Part shown: piece by piece, positions 11,728-22,205 of the stretch | Layout: every line of letters begins with the position of its first letter | Position numbering within the stretch: position 1 is the stretch's first letter | From: Artemisia argyi | Lineage: Eukaryota; Streptophyta; Magnoliopsida; Asterales; Asteraceae | Assembly (NCBI GenBank): GCA_030686995.1 | Contig: CM060692.1 | Location: forward strand, 124,821,796 to 124,885,795 | Length of the DNA stretch: 64,000 bases | Direction of reading: 5' to 3' | Translations under genes and position numbers: made by a program | Notes under the pieces: generated by a model | What the model was told of the DNA's origin: nothing | The model's input: the letters and a program-made list of their open reading frames with translations, nothing else | Database searches by the model: none

Positions 11728-12449
11728 ATGGATTCTAATGTTGAGTTTCATTTATGTTTACAGAAAATGGACAACATGAACAATGCATATCAACCATCAT
11801 CAGAAATCACCATGACTCCTGGAGCTATCCAGAAATTGGTAAAAGACATAATGTCAGTGGTGTTAGAAGGGACTACCGTAGTTTATCCGAGAAGAGAGAC
11901 GGGTATACTTGGTAATCAAAACCCTGCAAGTTTCATGAAGTATAGGCCACCTCACTTAAAGATTCAAGAAGGAATGATCAACCCTACCATCAACCATCAT
12001 CAAGGAATTAGGCATGGAATTTTACCAAATGGAAATAATCGAAGAGGAAACTTCCCGAGACAGGAACCATCAATCCCATCTACTGCAACATCTTCAATGC
12101 TCAAGACCGTTATCGCAAACATCTGGAAGACCGTATGGAGTATCAACGTCAGCTGGGACTCAATCAGAAAGCTAATAGAAATCGTCTTGTCGCACCTGTT
12201 ACTGGAAGTGGTTATCGTGGAACTTTACCCTGGTGTCAAAAATGCAACCAGCATCACACCGGGAAATGTAGGGTTAAATGCACGAAATGTCAGAAAATAG
12301 GTCACCAGGCAATTAGCTGCAGGACTAAGGACATGAAAGTACAACCAACAACCATTGTATGTCACGGATGTGGTGGACATGGTCATCATGTGAAACGATG
12401 TCCAAACTACAATGTTAATTGGAATGCCAAGACCTTTACAAGAAAATGA
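11728..12449 (+). pseudogene. ME-4 gag with zinc knuckles, frameshifted
   Basis: The frame starts before 'MDNMNNAYQPSSEITM', continues through 'GAIQKLVKDIMSVVLEG' (reminiscent of chromovirus Gag N-termini), and shifts frame at about 12085-12100. It then continues as '...YQRQLGLNQKANRNRL' and a cysteine-rich end. The end holds 'CQKCNQHHTGKC', 'CTKCQKIGHQAISC' (a CX2CX4HX4C knuckle) and 'CHGCGGHGHHVKRC' (a second canonical knuckle). The capsid part is much shorter than in autonomous relatives. The protein would bind RNA in Gag particles supplied by a partner element. It stops at 12447-12449, and no pol follows. Confidence 0.7.
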
Positions 12450-13157
12450 AGAATCTTTAAAGACCTTGATAGTATCAAGGGAATGGCAACTAGATTGGAA
12501 CAGATGAATAAATTCATGTTGAAGATAAATAAAATCTAGTTTAAAATTTCCTAAGTTGTACCTCTTTCCTGTATTTCACTTCAAGTTACGATGGATGTAA
12601 CTTAAAGTTAAACAATAATCTTTCTACTGTATCAAAAAATCTCCCTTGTAATATTTCCATAATAATGATAATCTAAGTTAATTTCAATTTCTTTCTCATT
12701 TACCAAATGACAATATACAATAATTACTCCATAAATTTCTGATTTATAATATGAACCCTAAAATTTTCTACTTTATTTCAAAAAGGAATTATGTGTAATA
12801 TCATAAAAACAACACGTTGAACATCATCTAAAACAATTTATAGAAATATATGATTGAACCAAACATCACATCATTTGGTCCTCAATTATACATAACCTGA
12901 TCAACTATGTATAATTTAGGAAGAATTTATGTTATGAAAGGAACAATGATATTTTCAAATATTTAAATAACAATCTTCATTCCAAAGCAAAATAATAGAG
13001 CTAAAATAAATTGTTCAAAAACAATACATTGAATAACCCACAATGAATACATATCTTATATCATCATCATTATGATAGGAAATCAACAAAAGTATAAGCA
13101 AGAAAAACACAAATAATTCACAAAAACTGATAGAAGACATCAATAGTGAAAATTTTA
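12450..13157. other. AT-rich non-coding interval of ME-4
   Basis: I see no coding potential, RNA gene or repeat here on either strand. It lies between the Gag stop and the antisense ORFs, in the place where pol would sit in an autonomous relative. Confidence 0.6.
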
Positions 13158-13367
13158 TTAAAATCCATAAAAGTTAATACATAAACAAATAATTAGCATC
13201 GGAAGTGCTATCGTTACAATTATTACAATACAAACAAAGGAATCTTCAATAGGTTGATCCGCTATGACAAATAAGACTCCCACCAACAAAACAATAGCAA
13301 GAGCCACCACAGGATGAATCACTTTAATTATGCTGAAAAATAAATATAAACCAAATATTAAAAACAA
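13158..13367 (-). CDS. Antisense small membrane protein 2 in ME-4 (69 aa)
   Basis: The frame reads on the minus strand from 13367 to 13158 and is extremely hydrophobic, with two or three predicted membrane spans ('MFLIFGLYLFF', 'VVALAIVLLVGVLFVIA', 'VCIVIIVTIALPMLIICLCI'). From about residue 17 it aligns with the neighbouring antisense protein at 13473-13634. Shared features are LAIV near the first span, an acidic Pro-containing turn ('ADQPIEDSF' versus 'AYVPDEDFG'), and a second span with a central Pro. This looks like a duplicated hairpin membrane protein. I do not know a family. It could be translated from the same antisense transcript as its neighbour, 106 bp upstream, or be a decayed duplicate. 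Confidence 0.5.
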   Translation of the reverse strand: MFLIFGLYLFFSIIKVIHPVVALAIVLLVGVLFVIADQPIEDSFVCIVIIVTIALPMLIICLCINFYGF

Positions 13368-13472
13368 TAATGAGATAAATTCTTAAAAACAAAACGAGTT
13401 TTATTCCTTATTCGTTACAAATACATAAAAACATAACAAGAACATAATCCAAAACAACCATAGCTCAAGATT

Positions 13473-13634
13473 TTACCCCCAAATCTTGTCGGCAGTAATA
13501 GCAAGGATAGTAAGGGGTACGACAAACATCAAGATCGCGACCAAGAATCCAAAGTCTTCATCCGGAACGTACGCTAAGTAGACGGCGGCAAGGACGACGT
13601 ACACAATCGCTAAGATGGTTATGAGATGCGGCAT
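13473..13634 (-). CDS. Antisense small membrane protein 1 in ME-4 (53 aa)
   Basis: The ATG at 13634 ('catcaaaATGCC') opens a 53-residue frame ending in TAA at 13473-13475. It has two hydrophobic helices ('ITILAIVYVVLAAVYLAY' and 'FLVAILMFVVPLTILAI') joined by an acidic turn 'VPDEDFG', and a short charged tail 'TADKIWG'. Codons here are visibly richer in CG than the surrounding AT-rich DNA, as expected for retained coding sequence. A TATA box lies 57 bp upstream of the ATG and MSA-like motifs lie just beyond it. The frame is opposite to gag and sits between gag and the 3' LTR, where antisense ORFs have been described in other plant gypsy elements. The function is unknown; a membrane hairpin is the most that can be said. 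Confidence 0.62.
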   Translation of the reverse strand: MPHLITILAIVYVVLAAVYLAYVPDEDFGFLVAILMFVVPLTILAITADKIWG

Positions 13635-13690
13635 TTTGATGGAAAATGAGAGGAAAATGGTTGATGGAAGAAGTGGAAATTGGTAGTGGG

Positions 13691-13760
13691 ATATATAGGC
13701 TAAAATGTGACCGTTGGGTTACTATTCCCGACCGTTGGGCACTATTTACTAGCCGTTATT
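13691..13760 (-). promoter_or_regulatory. Putative antisense promoter: TATA box and MSA-like motifs
   Basis: The minus strand has CCTATATATCCC (TATA, 13691-13697), 57 bp before the ATG of antisense protein 1. Upstream of it are CCCAACGGTCA (13708-13718), which fits the mitosis-specific-activator consensus YCYAACGGYYA, then CCCAACGGTCG (13729-13739, one mismatch) and AATAACGGCTA (13750-13760, core only). The motifs are spaced 21 bp apart, centre to centre. Alternating 'actatt' phrases also recur at about 13721, 13741, 13763 and 13776. MSA elements bind three-repeat MYB factors at G2/M in plants; their use here is inference. Confidence 0.5.
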
Positions 13761-13954
13761 TCACTATTCATGACCACTATTTTCAATATTCACAACCCTT
13801 AAATACGTCAGTTACCTTGTCTTGTTTGGTACAAGTAAATCTAACTGAATCACGTATCCTTAATTTTAGGAATAAAAATCTCCCGACAACTTCTGTTCGA
13901 AAATTCTTTACTCAAGTAATCACATTAAACTTGAATTTCGGGACGAAATTCAGA

Positions 13955-13969
13955 ATGACATGTGGGTAC
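13955..13969 (+). other. 3' border and polypurine-like tract of ME-4
   Basis: 'gaatgacatgtgggtac' directly precedes the 3' LTR, after 'aatttcgggacgaaattc'. The purine run is short and weak compared with ME-6 and ME-7. Confidence 0.45.
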
Positions 13970-15797
13970 TGTAAAACCTCGCAAAAATTTGTATAATTAA
14001 CTCCGGTTAACTAAATAAATAATCTCTGTCATTATTGTAATTTCCATTTTTACGGGGAAATTTAAAATTTTCTTTGTATATTAAAATGGTCACGATTACG
14101 ATATTGCCAAATTCGTCAAACGACAAAACAAGTTCTCGACACAATTAACAAAATATTAATAATACACTAATACTAATTAATATTTCCTAATCACTAAATT
14201 ATTAAACTGGACCCTTAATACTCGGCCCAATCACTCATTCACTATTCACCGGCCCAAAAGCCACAAGCCCATTTTTCTTTTATCTTAATTCTTATTTGAT
14301 CGACTAAGTATGCTACAAAACGCCTTGTTCATTTCTAATTTCTACACACGACCCACGTATATTTTTGCACATTCTCATTAACCTCCTAGCCAACTATTAG
14401 TGTGTCGAATCTCACGTTCATACGTTGAGTTTTGATACGTTTTTAAGAGGCAAAGTGTTCAACTCGTACAAAACCAAACCGATTCACAATATATTCAATT
14501 CTTAACCGTTTTAATCCCCGTTTGTTTCTAATGGTTTCTAATAATGTTTCTGAGATGATTCTATGCTCAAATGTCAAAGATGATCAAGTATATACAAGTA
14601 GTGAACGATTTTGTAAATCGTATGTACATATATATATTGGTCGACATAGGAAGTGAATCACCAAGACACATCCCATGTTTCATGCACTCACATCCCATAT
14701 TATATTCATAAAATTCGTCCTAGAAGCCATGTATTACTGACATGGTATAGTAGTTCATGTTTCCTCGAGTTATTAGCACCATACGATCCATTCGAATGGT
14801 ACCATATATACGTTCATGCATGCAATTGTTTTCTTTTCATTTCCATACTCTTTCACATAATCCATTCGTTCTAAAAATTACCTCTACAACTCAGAGAATC
14901 GATTGTATATTATTTGGGACTCAAGAAAAGGAAATTGGGTTTGATTAATAAGTATAACGTTTGGGTTATACTTTGAAACGTGAAATTATTGTGTTCCATT
15001 CTATCACACTCGACCTCTCTATCACCTCTAAGGTGTTTGTAAGTCTTTTCTACATGTTTCCATTCCATTTCACACGTTAAATTATGGTCATGCATCATAT
15101 CTATTTTGTTTCGATCGTATATAGTATCATATATATATTTCACGTACGTATATATTTTTAGTACACAAAACGTGACTAGCCTCTATCTTGGAAGGCCTAA
15201 GAGTCACGTAGCACACACACTTCACGTTTATTCTCACGTTACATGCATCAATCAACTCATTTTCGAACCATGTTACATCGTATGAAATTTCATAAAACAC
15301 TTAGTAAATATTTCATATTTTTCAAATTATAAAATCGGTTCGAACACCATACAAACCATACGTATAACTCAAAATTTCATTTAACAAACGTACAATATTA
15401 TTTCGCGATTCCATAGACCACCTAGAAAACTATTAATTTCATATACACGACTTGTAAAAATATTCACGTTTAGACACCATACTCGATCCATTTTGAATCG
15501 ACTTAAACCAGTTTTCAAATCCAAAATTATATATAAAAACTTAATTTTGTCGATTGGGCTTAACCAAGGCCCAACAAGAATTTAAGAACCGTAAGCCCAC
15601 TGGGCCCATAAAATATATTTTTGAAATCACAAAAGAAGCCTAAAGCCAAGCCCAAAACATTTTTCATGCCCTCGCCTCTAAATTTTTAAATGGGTTTATG
15701 TATTGTTTCGTTAAGGCCCATAAGCTAGAAAATTAAGCTTTTCATAAAATAAGCTGTTGAAATAGGTTTGAAATTAATAAAAAGAAGCTACGGAAAT
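13970..15797 (+). repeat. 3' LTR of ME-4, first part
   Basis: It starts TGTAAAACCTCGC and matches 6034-7857 with few differences. It stops at 'ctacggaaat', where ME-5 begins. The second part resumes at about 20225. About 140 bp of LTR (equivalent to about 7858-7998) is missing between the parts, so the ME-5 event was followed by a deletion. Confidence 0.88.
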
Positions 15798-15959
15798 TGA
15801 TGAGTGCTCAAACACTCATCATTTTTGGTCTAATCTGAACTGCAAAACATACAAAAACACTCAGAAATGCATCAAAATACCAAAAATATTTCAAAAGTGT
15901 GTTTTATATGTTTTAGATGCAAAACAAGCGAAAACAGATGAAAAACGTATAAAGTTTGC

Positions 15960-16440
15960 AAAATTGGCAGTTTCAGTCCCCCAACTTTCATAAAATTACA
16001 AAATTAGTCCCTGGTCATTCAAAATATGGAAATTTATCACCAAAGGTCCTTTTGAAATCATAAATTGTCATATTTAGTCCTTTGGTGAAAAATTAGAAAA
16101 GTTTTGGAAATTTACAGTTTGGTCCCTGGTGTTTTGAATATTGGCAGAAAAGGTCCCTGGTGAGATAATTTTGAATGAAAACCCAATTTTGGTCCTTGGG
16201 AAGTTACAAAAATCATTTTTAGTCCTTGGGATGAATGTTTGTGAAATTTACATATTTGGTCCTCATAGTTTGGAATTTTACAAAAATGGTCCCCGGGAAT
16301 TTTGAAAAGTACAAAAATTGCAAAAATGGTTTTGGATGTTTAAGCTATGCATGAATGGTCCCTTATGATAACTTTGGAATTTGTACCACTTCAGCCCTTA
16401 CTTTTCACTAAATTACAAAGTTGGTCCTTGTGGTATTCAA
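15960..16440 (+). repeat. 'TTTGGTCCCTGG' degenerate repeat field in the ME-5 LTR
   Basis: About ten units of 35-50 bp each carry a core such as 'ttagtccctgg', 'tttggtccctgg' or 'atggtccccgg', followed by 'aattt.acaaaa'. The same field, inverted, is in the ME-3 LTR (about 4790-5250). A shorter version ('aggactaaaaatg') occurs in the unrelated ME-4 LTR at 7890-7990. Confidence 0.7.
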
Positions 16441-16849
16441 AGTTACAACCAAACGGACCAAGAGTTAAATAAAAAAAAAACCCACCCAAAACCATACACC
16501 ACTCAGCCCACCAATATCCTTGGCCCAACCTCACTTCCCAGCCCAACACCCAAAATACACAACCGTTTTAAATAAAAAAACGGTCAAACAAACTTTGACC
16601 ACCCCTAACCTCCCAACTTGCCTGGTAATCCTCTGCCATACTCAACCTTCCCCCTCCTCTTCCCATGCCTTGTTCCCCCCTCCAAACACAACCCTCCAAG
16701 ATACATTAAATGCCATCAAAACCTCACAAGCAAACCCCTAGCTGCCAAAACAATTTTTCCCGCCAAACTCAATTTAAACGGCCATGATCATTTGAAGCAA
16801 TCCTACGGCTCAGAAGTTGATGGGAAAGTCTTTGTGGACCTCCAGGGTG

Positions 16850-16857
16850 TATAAAAG
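16850..16857 (+). promoter_or_regulatory. TATA box of ME-5 LTR
   Basis: TATAAAAG in 'agggtgtataaaagaaag' lies about 1.05 kb into the LTR, near the end of the U3-like repeat region, which is a plausible promoter position. The homologous place in ME-3 is degraded. Confidence 0.6.
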
Positions 16858-19505
16858 AAAGAAAAAAAAAAAGCAGAAGGAAGGGGAAGAATAGTTAGTT
16901 TAGTTTTTAGTGTATTTCGAATATGTTTAATTAGTTAATTTCATTGTAATTTCCAGTTTCAAAACATTGTATTAAAGCTCTCTTTTGTATTTGGAGTTAT
17001 TTCAAATCAGTAAATGCAAGTTTACAGTTGTTCATTTTTCATTTATGTTATTCAAAAATTCTCGAAATGCAATTTCAATATAAATATTGCTAAGAATATT
17101 TATTAAGTGATTCAGAAGTATATCAAGGTTCATTATAGCTTATTATAGCTAGTGGTGAGCTTGTTGTTTCCATTATACTGCCCCATTCTCAAAAGTCCAA
17201 GAAAGTCAACAAAAGTCAAATAAGGGTCATGGTTGTGGATAGGTGATTCAGAAGGTGGTAATAGTTGTTTCTGGGTAATTAGCTTGTTAATAAGCTCAAA
17301 TGAGATTTAAGTCATCTACTTGAGGTGAGCATACTTGTTTTCTCATTTTGATTTCATCTTTAGCTTACAATCTTGTTCCTAGCTTAAATCTTTTTCATTG
17401 TAGTTGCCTACTGCTTAAGTATGATCTATTTAGCTTAGTGTAAGTGTATGTAATGGTTTCTTAGCTTAACACTTGGGTTTGCTTTATAAACTTCTATTTT
17501 CAGTAACTTAAGGGAGTGTTTGGGTCAGTCTGCTATACTGAGTTGTGATGATTATCATGGGTCAAATTTATTTTGTTCACACTCCTAGGGTAACATTAGA
17601 GTAGTAAGTAGTGTAATAATGGAGTCTCACTAGTGAAAAAGTCTAATCACCACCTAAGAGCCCCCAACAGTTAACTGTTGGGGTATAGGGACCTCAAACT
17701 CACTTCATTAGCTTATACTTGATACATTTAGCTTAGAGTAGCTTCATTATAACTTGTTATAACTTATTTAGTATGTAGGATCAAGTAGAAACTCATTAAA
17801 GTCAAAGTACCAAGTTTCATTGAAAAAGTCAAATGCATGTTTTCAGATTTTTCCAAAAGTTGAGGGATTTTTAGTGAATTTTAGATTTGGATTCATTGCA
17901 TAAAACTTGTTTCCATAGCTACTCTACCACCCCAGCTATTGATTCCCCCCCTTATCTCATTTTTGGGATTTTTCTTCTGGGCCCCACAACCCTCCAAAGA
18001 GGGCTGCAGGGTAGCCATACACTCTGCTGCACAGATAAGCAGTCCACCACCACCACTTGGTGGTGGTTTTCTGGGAATCTCATTGGTCCACAGCCTATAA
18101 ACCTTGCACCTTTCCACTCCCCTCCTACCAGGGTACAAGGTTTGACCAGTGGTTTGACCTAGATACCAGTGGACCCCACCTAAATCAGGCCATACATCTT
18201 GTCCCAGTTTCTGTGTGCATATAGTTTCATTGAGCTTATTTGTGAGCTTATTAGCTTATTTTGTGGTCCATTTGTGCTTTTTCTAGCTTCATCATGTTCA
18301 AATAAGTCAAGTAAACCAGGATTACCCATTGTGGGTCCCACCTAAGCTGATTTTAGCTTGTTTTGTCCCTTGGTCAACTAAAGTCAACTGTTTGGCTTTT
18401 TCCTTCTTAATCAGCTTATTTTTAAGTTCTAAAAATCTTGTTTTCACAAAAGTTTGTTGCTTTTAGTTATAAAATAGTTTTCTAAAATAAAATTCCAGAA
18501 AATCCAATTTAATTCTAAGTGATAGTTTCTATTTAATTTAATTTAAATTTTATTTTTCATTTTTAGATTTTTATTAAGTATTTAGCTATTTTATATTTTT
18601 ATTAAATTCCTCATATATTAAAGTATTTTTAGTAATTTTATCAGATTTTTATTTTATTATTTAGTATTTATTAGAATTAATATTAGTTTTATTAGTAATT
18701 AATTAATATTAAGTTTAAAATAGCATAATTAGTTTTTATTAAGTAAAACCTAGTTTTTATATTTTTTATAGCTTTTATATGTTATAAAATAATTTTAGAA
18801 ATTTTCTTAGGATTTTTACTGTTCATTTAGTATTTTTCTTAATTTAAAATAGTTTAATTAGTTAATTAGTAATTAATTAGTAATTAATTAATAGAAAAAT
18901 CACAAAAAGACAAAAATAATTATTTTTAATTTTAAAACTTATTTTTAGTTATTTTATAGTTTTAGAAATTTTATTTTCACCTTTTTAGTATTTAAATAAT
19001 ATTGTATTATATTTAAGTATTTTAAATATTAATAATAAGTAATAATTAGTAATTAATTTATATTAAATAATTAATTATTGTTAAAATTTATTTTCTTTTT
19101 ATAAAATTTTTCTTTTACTTTTAAGTTTGTAAAAAAGTCATTTTCACCCCCTGGGTGTTTTCAGATTTCCGTTTTCACTTTTTATTTCGTACGTTTACGT
19201 TTTATTTAAACGTAACGTACGCGTTTTTAGGTTTTAAACGTTTCTGGGTTTTCAAACTTTCCAGTCTTGTTTATATAGCTTATTTAAGCTATTTCCTTAT
19301 AGATTCTTTAGTTCAAACCATTCACAAACCCTTTCCCGTCCAGATTCACCCGATCACGAAATCGTTTTATAACCATCCACACCTCGTCGGGACATAACGA
19401 CCCGGGGAAACATTATACTTCCGCGGAGCATTGACTCTAGGCAGTCTGACCTTGTTGACCATTCCTTGGTCAATTTAGGTTGACCGTTTGGAGCCAATCA
19501 ATTTT

Positions 19506-19525
19506 TGGCGCCGCTACCGGGGAGG
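19506..19525 (+). other. Primer binding site of ME-5 (tRNA-Asp-like)
   Basis: TGGCGCCGCTACCGGGGAGG starts five bases after the LTR. It closely matches the plant tRNA-Asp complement TGGCGCCGTTGCCGGGGA, the primer used by Athila/Tat elements. Confidence 0.8.
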
Positions 19526-19694
19526 TGTGCGCGCTATTCTAAACGGTTTTTCTGATTAGTGTTTTTGGGATTCAATCCTTTGTAAATTTACCATCCTTGT
19601 CCATACCTTTTTCACAAAAAACCAAAAAATATTTTTCTTTACCCTCAATCCGTTTGATTCTACCTTCTTATACCCCTCTCATGTATAATTCTAA

Positions 19695-20336
19695 ATGACA
19701 TCTCTCGATGACGATTTCTTTGAACAATGGGCCTTTGAGAGCAAAATTGAAAAACTTATGGCCTTGTCAAAAATATCGAGATGTCGTAGTGATTATGATG
19801 GACCTTCGATTCCTATTCCCTCTCCGGTGAGGGAAATGAATCAAGAAACCGAGGTGACAAAGGACCATGTACTTCCCTCTGACGATGGAAGTGCTAAATA
19901 CGTCCAACCTACGGTTATCCAAAAACCTAAGCTCACAAATGCTCCTAAACCTTCAAGAATCAATCCTGATCTTTCACGATATAAGGTTATAAGGTCATCA
20001 AGCAAACGTACAGAGCTTAGGGCAGTGACTGAAAAGAACGACTTGCCCAATCTTCACGTTTATCAAGAACCAAAACCCGAGACCATAACGGAAGTGGTGG
20101 AAATTGCTAGCTCTAAGAGCACACCACTTGTCCCACCTCCAGATTTTGTTCCTTGTGTCGGTTGTGGTGAGCCACTTTTTGGTTTGCCATGTCGTTGGTG
20201 TACATGTGTGCAATGTGGTAATGATAAATTATATGATGTTACAAGCTTAGATTGTAATTTTGGACAAGTAGTGGACAATAAATGTAAATTATATACGAAA
20301 AGGACTAACGGTGTGACGCTAACGCCGTTAGTATAA
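19695..20336 (+). pseudogene. Chimeric ORF: ME-5 Gag N-terminus fused to ME-4 LTR
   Basis: A 213-codon frame starts at the natural ME-5 gag ATG ('MTSLDDDFFEQWAFESKIEK') about 190 bp after the PBS. Residues 1 to about 175 are element protein: acidic, proline-rich linkers and then a cysteine cluster ('CVGCGEPLFGLPCRWCTC', 'CVQCG') that resembles a metal-binding module. From about 20220 onward the frame runs by chance into ME-4 LTR sequence ('DVTSLDCNFGQVVDN'), which is also present at about 8004-8120 of the 5' LTR. It therefore ends in non-coding DNA and is a deletion product, not a designed fusion. Confidence 0.7.
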
Positions 20337-22200
20337 AAAGTGTAAAAATTGGAAAAGGACAAGGACTACACATAATCTAATTGACATTCTTATTTTATTT
20401 TCTATTTTACGGCAACAATCACGTTATATGCATTTTTATTACGTTTTATATATACATTATTTATTTTTACATATAACGATATCTAAAAAGTTAATATTTT
20501 TACTTACGATTAAAAAGGTAAAACGTCGATGCATATTTTAAATAAATTATTTTATCATATCATGCATGACAAAATAATTACACTGCACATCATCTATTCG
20601 TCATAACGAATAAATATTATTCGTTATTCGTTCGTATTTACCAAATAGTATTTGGTTATATTCTCTGACAAATTTATTTATCAGGTTCCGTATCAAAGAC
20701 GTTTCTATAATCATTCCCATAAATCTCGTTCTACTTTACTTTCCATCATTTCCAAATCAATCCAGGTGAGTCATAGCCCCATTTCCAATAATTGTTTTTA
20801 AATCATTGGGGGAGATACATGCTTACATATACTTTGATAACTTGATAAGTATATGAAATAAAATACATGATTCAAATCAATTTCCTAATTGATATTAAAA
20901 TAATATAATTTGTGATTTAAAAATGTGATATATATACAATATATGACAAAATACTTAATTAAAATACTGATACTTGTATGATATTATTTTCCATTCAATT
21001 ATTGTGATATGTGATATATATAATTTATTGATGAATTACTTGACTGAAATACTGATACTCATATGATAATGTTTTCCATTCAATTATTGTGGTGTGTGAT
21101 ATGTATATTTTGCTGATGAATTACTTGACTGAAATACTGATACTCATATGAAAATGTTTTCAATTCGATTATTGTGGTATGTGATATACATGTGTTACTG
21201 GCCAAATATTTAAACTGAATTTCTAATATTCAAACGATACTGTTTTCAAATTGATTACTGTGATACGATACTTGATTACATGATGTTATGCTAAATGATC
21301 CAATTATTCCTTGATATTGCCTAAGTTAGCTTATCGCCATATAGTCCCTCAATCATGAGCCATTAACCACATGTAAAGTGGTGCGAATATAATGAACAAC
21401 TTCGAAACCTGTTAAGGATTGACCCCCTTTCCCACTAATACTTGACGGATTGCCAATTGCAATTGGTTAGTCGTATTAGTCGTGATACACTATATTCGTA
21501 GACAAATAGGAATTGGCAAATCACCTATTAATAGAGGGCAAAATCTGTCATTGATTTGATAGAACACCCCCTTCTGGTTAAGCTTGTGTGTCATGAGGCT
21601 TGGTGCAATATCTATAAAGGAAAAATGTATGTTTTCAACATATATTTAGATACAGCTGTATAGGTTTGACCATACATGAATTGTATATCTGATTGATTTA
21701 GTATCATGAGTTTCCAGCTCATGTTAGAGTTATTGATTCTTTATTTGAATGTGATTGAATACTTATATGATTTATTTGTGAATATACTCGATACTTGTTT
21801 CATTACTGTTTGTATTTTATCAATACCAAATATTCCTAAAATCTAACAAAATAAAGGGTTTTTCCTAAAACTCTATGAACTCACCAACCTTTGTGTTGAC
21901 ACTTTTAAGCATGTGTATCTCAGGTAATTTAACGGAGCAGGACAGGACACGGAGTGGGCATTTATTACTCTGATAAAATAAAATGGTGTAAAAATCAAAT
22001 TTGTCATTTTTACAAGCCTTTATATCTTTTCATAAGATTTAAAATCAAATGGTTCATATTTTATCAAAATTATTATTTGAATGACAAATAACTTTCAAAA
22101 CGTTTCTTTTAAACCATTTTATGTGGTTAAAACTTCGATCCTCACCGTAACACCCAAATTACTTTTCCGCTGCGACAAACTTAAATTTGGGGGTGTTACA
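20225..22200 (+). repeat. 3' LTR of ME-4, second part
   Basis: It matches 7999-9972, including the 86-bp tandem array and the terminal GGGGGTGTTACA. It is followed directly by the TCAAT duplication at 22201-22205. Confidence 0.9.
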
Positions 22201-22205
22201 TCAAT

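Larger units (their letters stand above)
15798..19500 (+). repeat. 5' LTR of ME-5 (3703 bp)
   Basis: It begins TGATGAGTGCTCAAACACTCATCA, which is itself an inverted repeat, and ends CCAATCA just before the PBS. It holds a degenerate repeat field (about 15960-16440), a TATA box at 16850, and a very AT-rich stretch at 18480-19130. Small frames inside it do not resemble proteins. The same LTR family, shortened, is at 3404-5424 on the minus strand. Confidence 0.82.
15798..20220 (+). mobile_element. ME-5, truncated element (5' LTR, PBS and gag start only)
   Basis: A complete-looking 3.7-kb LTR, a PBS and the start of a Gag-like ORF are present. The element then ends abruptly inside the ORF at about 20220 and ME-4 LTR sequence resumes. 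The rest of ME-5, its 3' LTR and about 140 bp of the host LTR were evidently lost in one deletion. The short shared 'tgataa' at the join suggests illegitimate recombination. ME-5 is the same broad family as ME-3, with homologous LTRs and a shared leader 'gcgcg.tattctaaacggtttt', but in the opposite orientation. Confidence 0.8.
6034..22200 (+). mobile_element. ME-4, non-autonomous chromovirus-like LTR element
   Basis: Two long LTRs (6034-9972 and 13970-22200, the latter interrupted by ME-5) enclose only about 4 kb of internal DNA. A tRNA-iMet-type PBS (9976) and a 3' border 'aatttcgggacgaaattc...tgtgggtact' before the LTR resemble Tekay/Del chromoviruses. ME-6 has the similar 'ctcgggacgagct' before its own 3' LTR. 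The internal region encodes an accessory proline/serine-rich coiled-coil protein, a shifted Gag with zinc knuckles, and two antisense membrane proteins, but no protease, RT or integrase. Exact TCAAT duplications confirm integrase-mediated insertion. Confidence 0.85.

Noticed and set aside
19695..20336. A genuine fusion gene
   Set aside because: Its last 38 codons are ME-4 LTR sequence also present in the other LTR; the fusion is a by-product of deletion.
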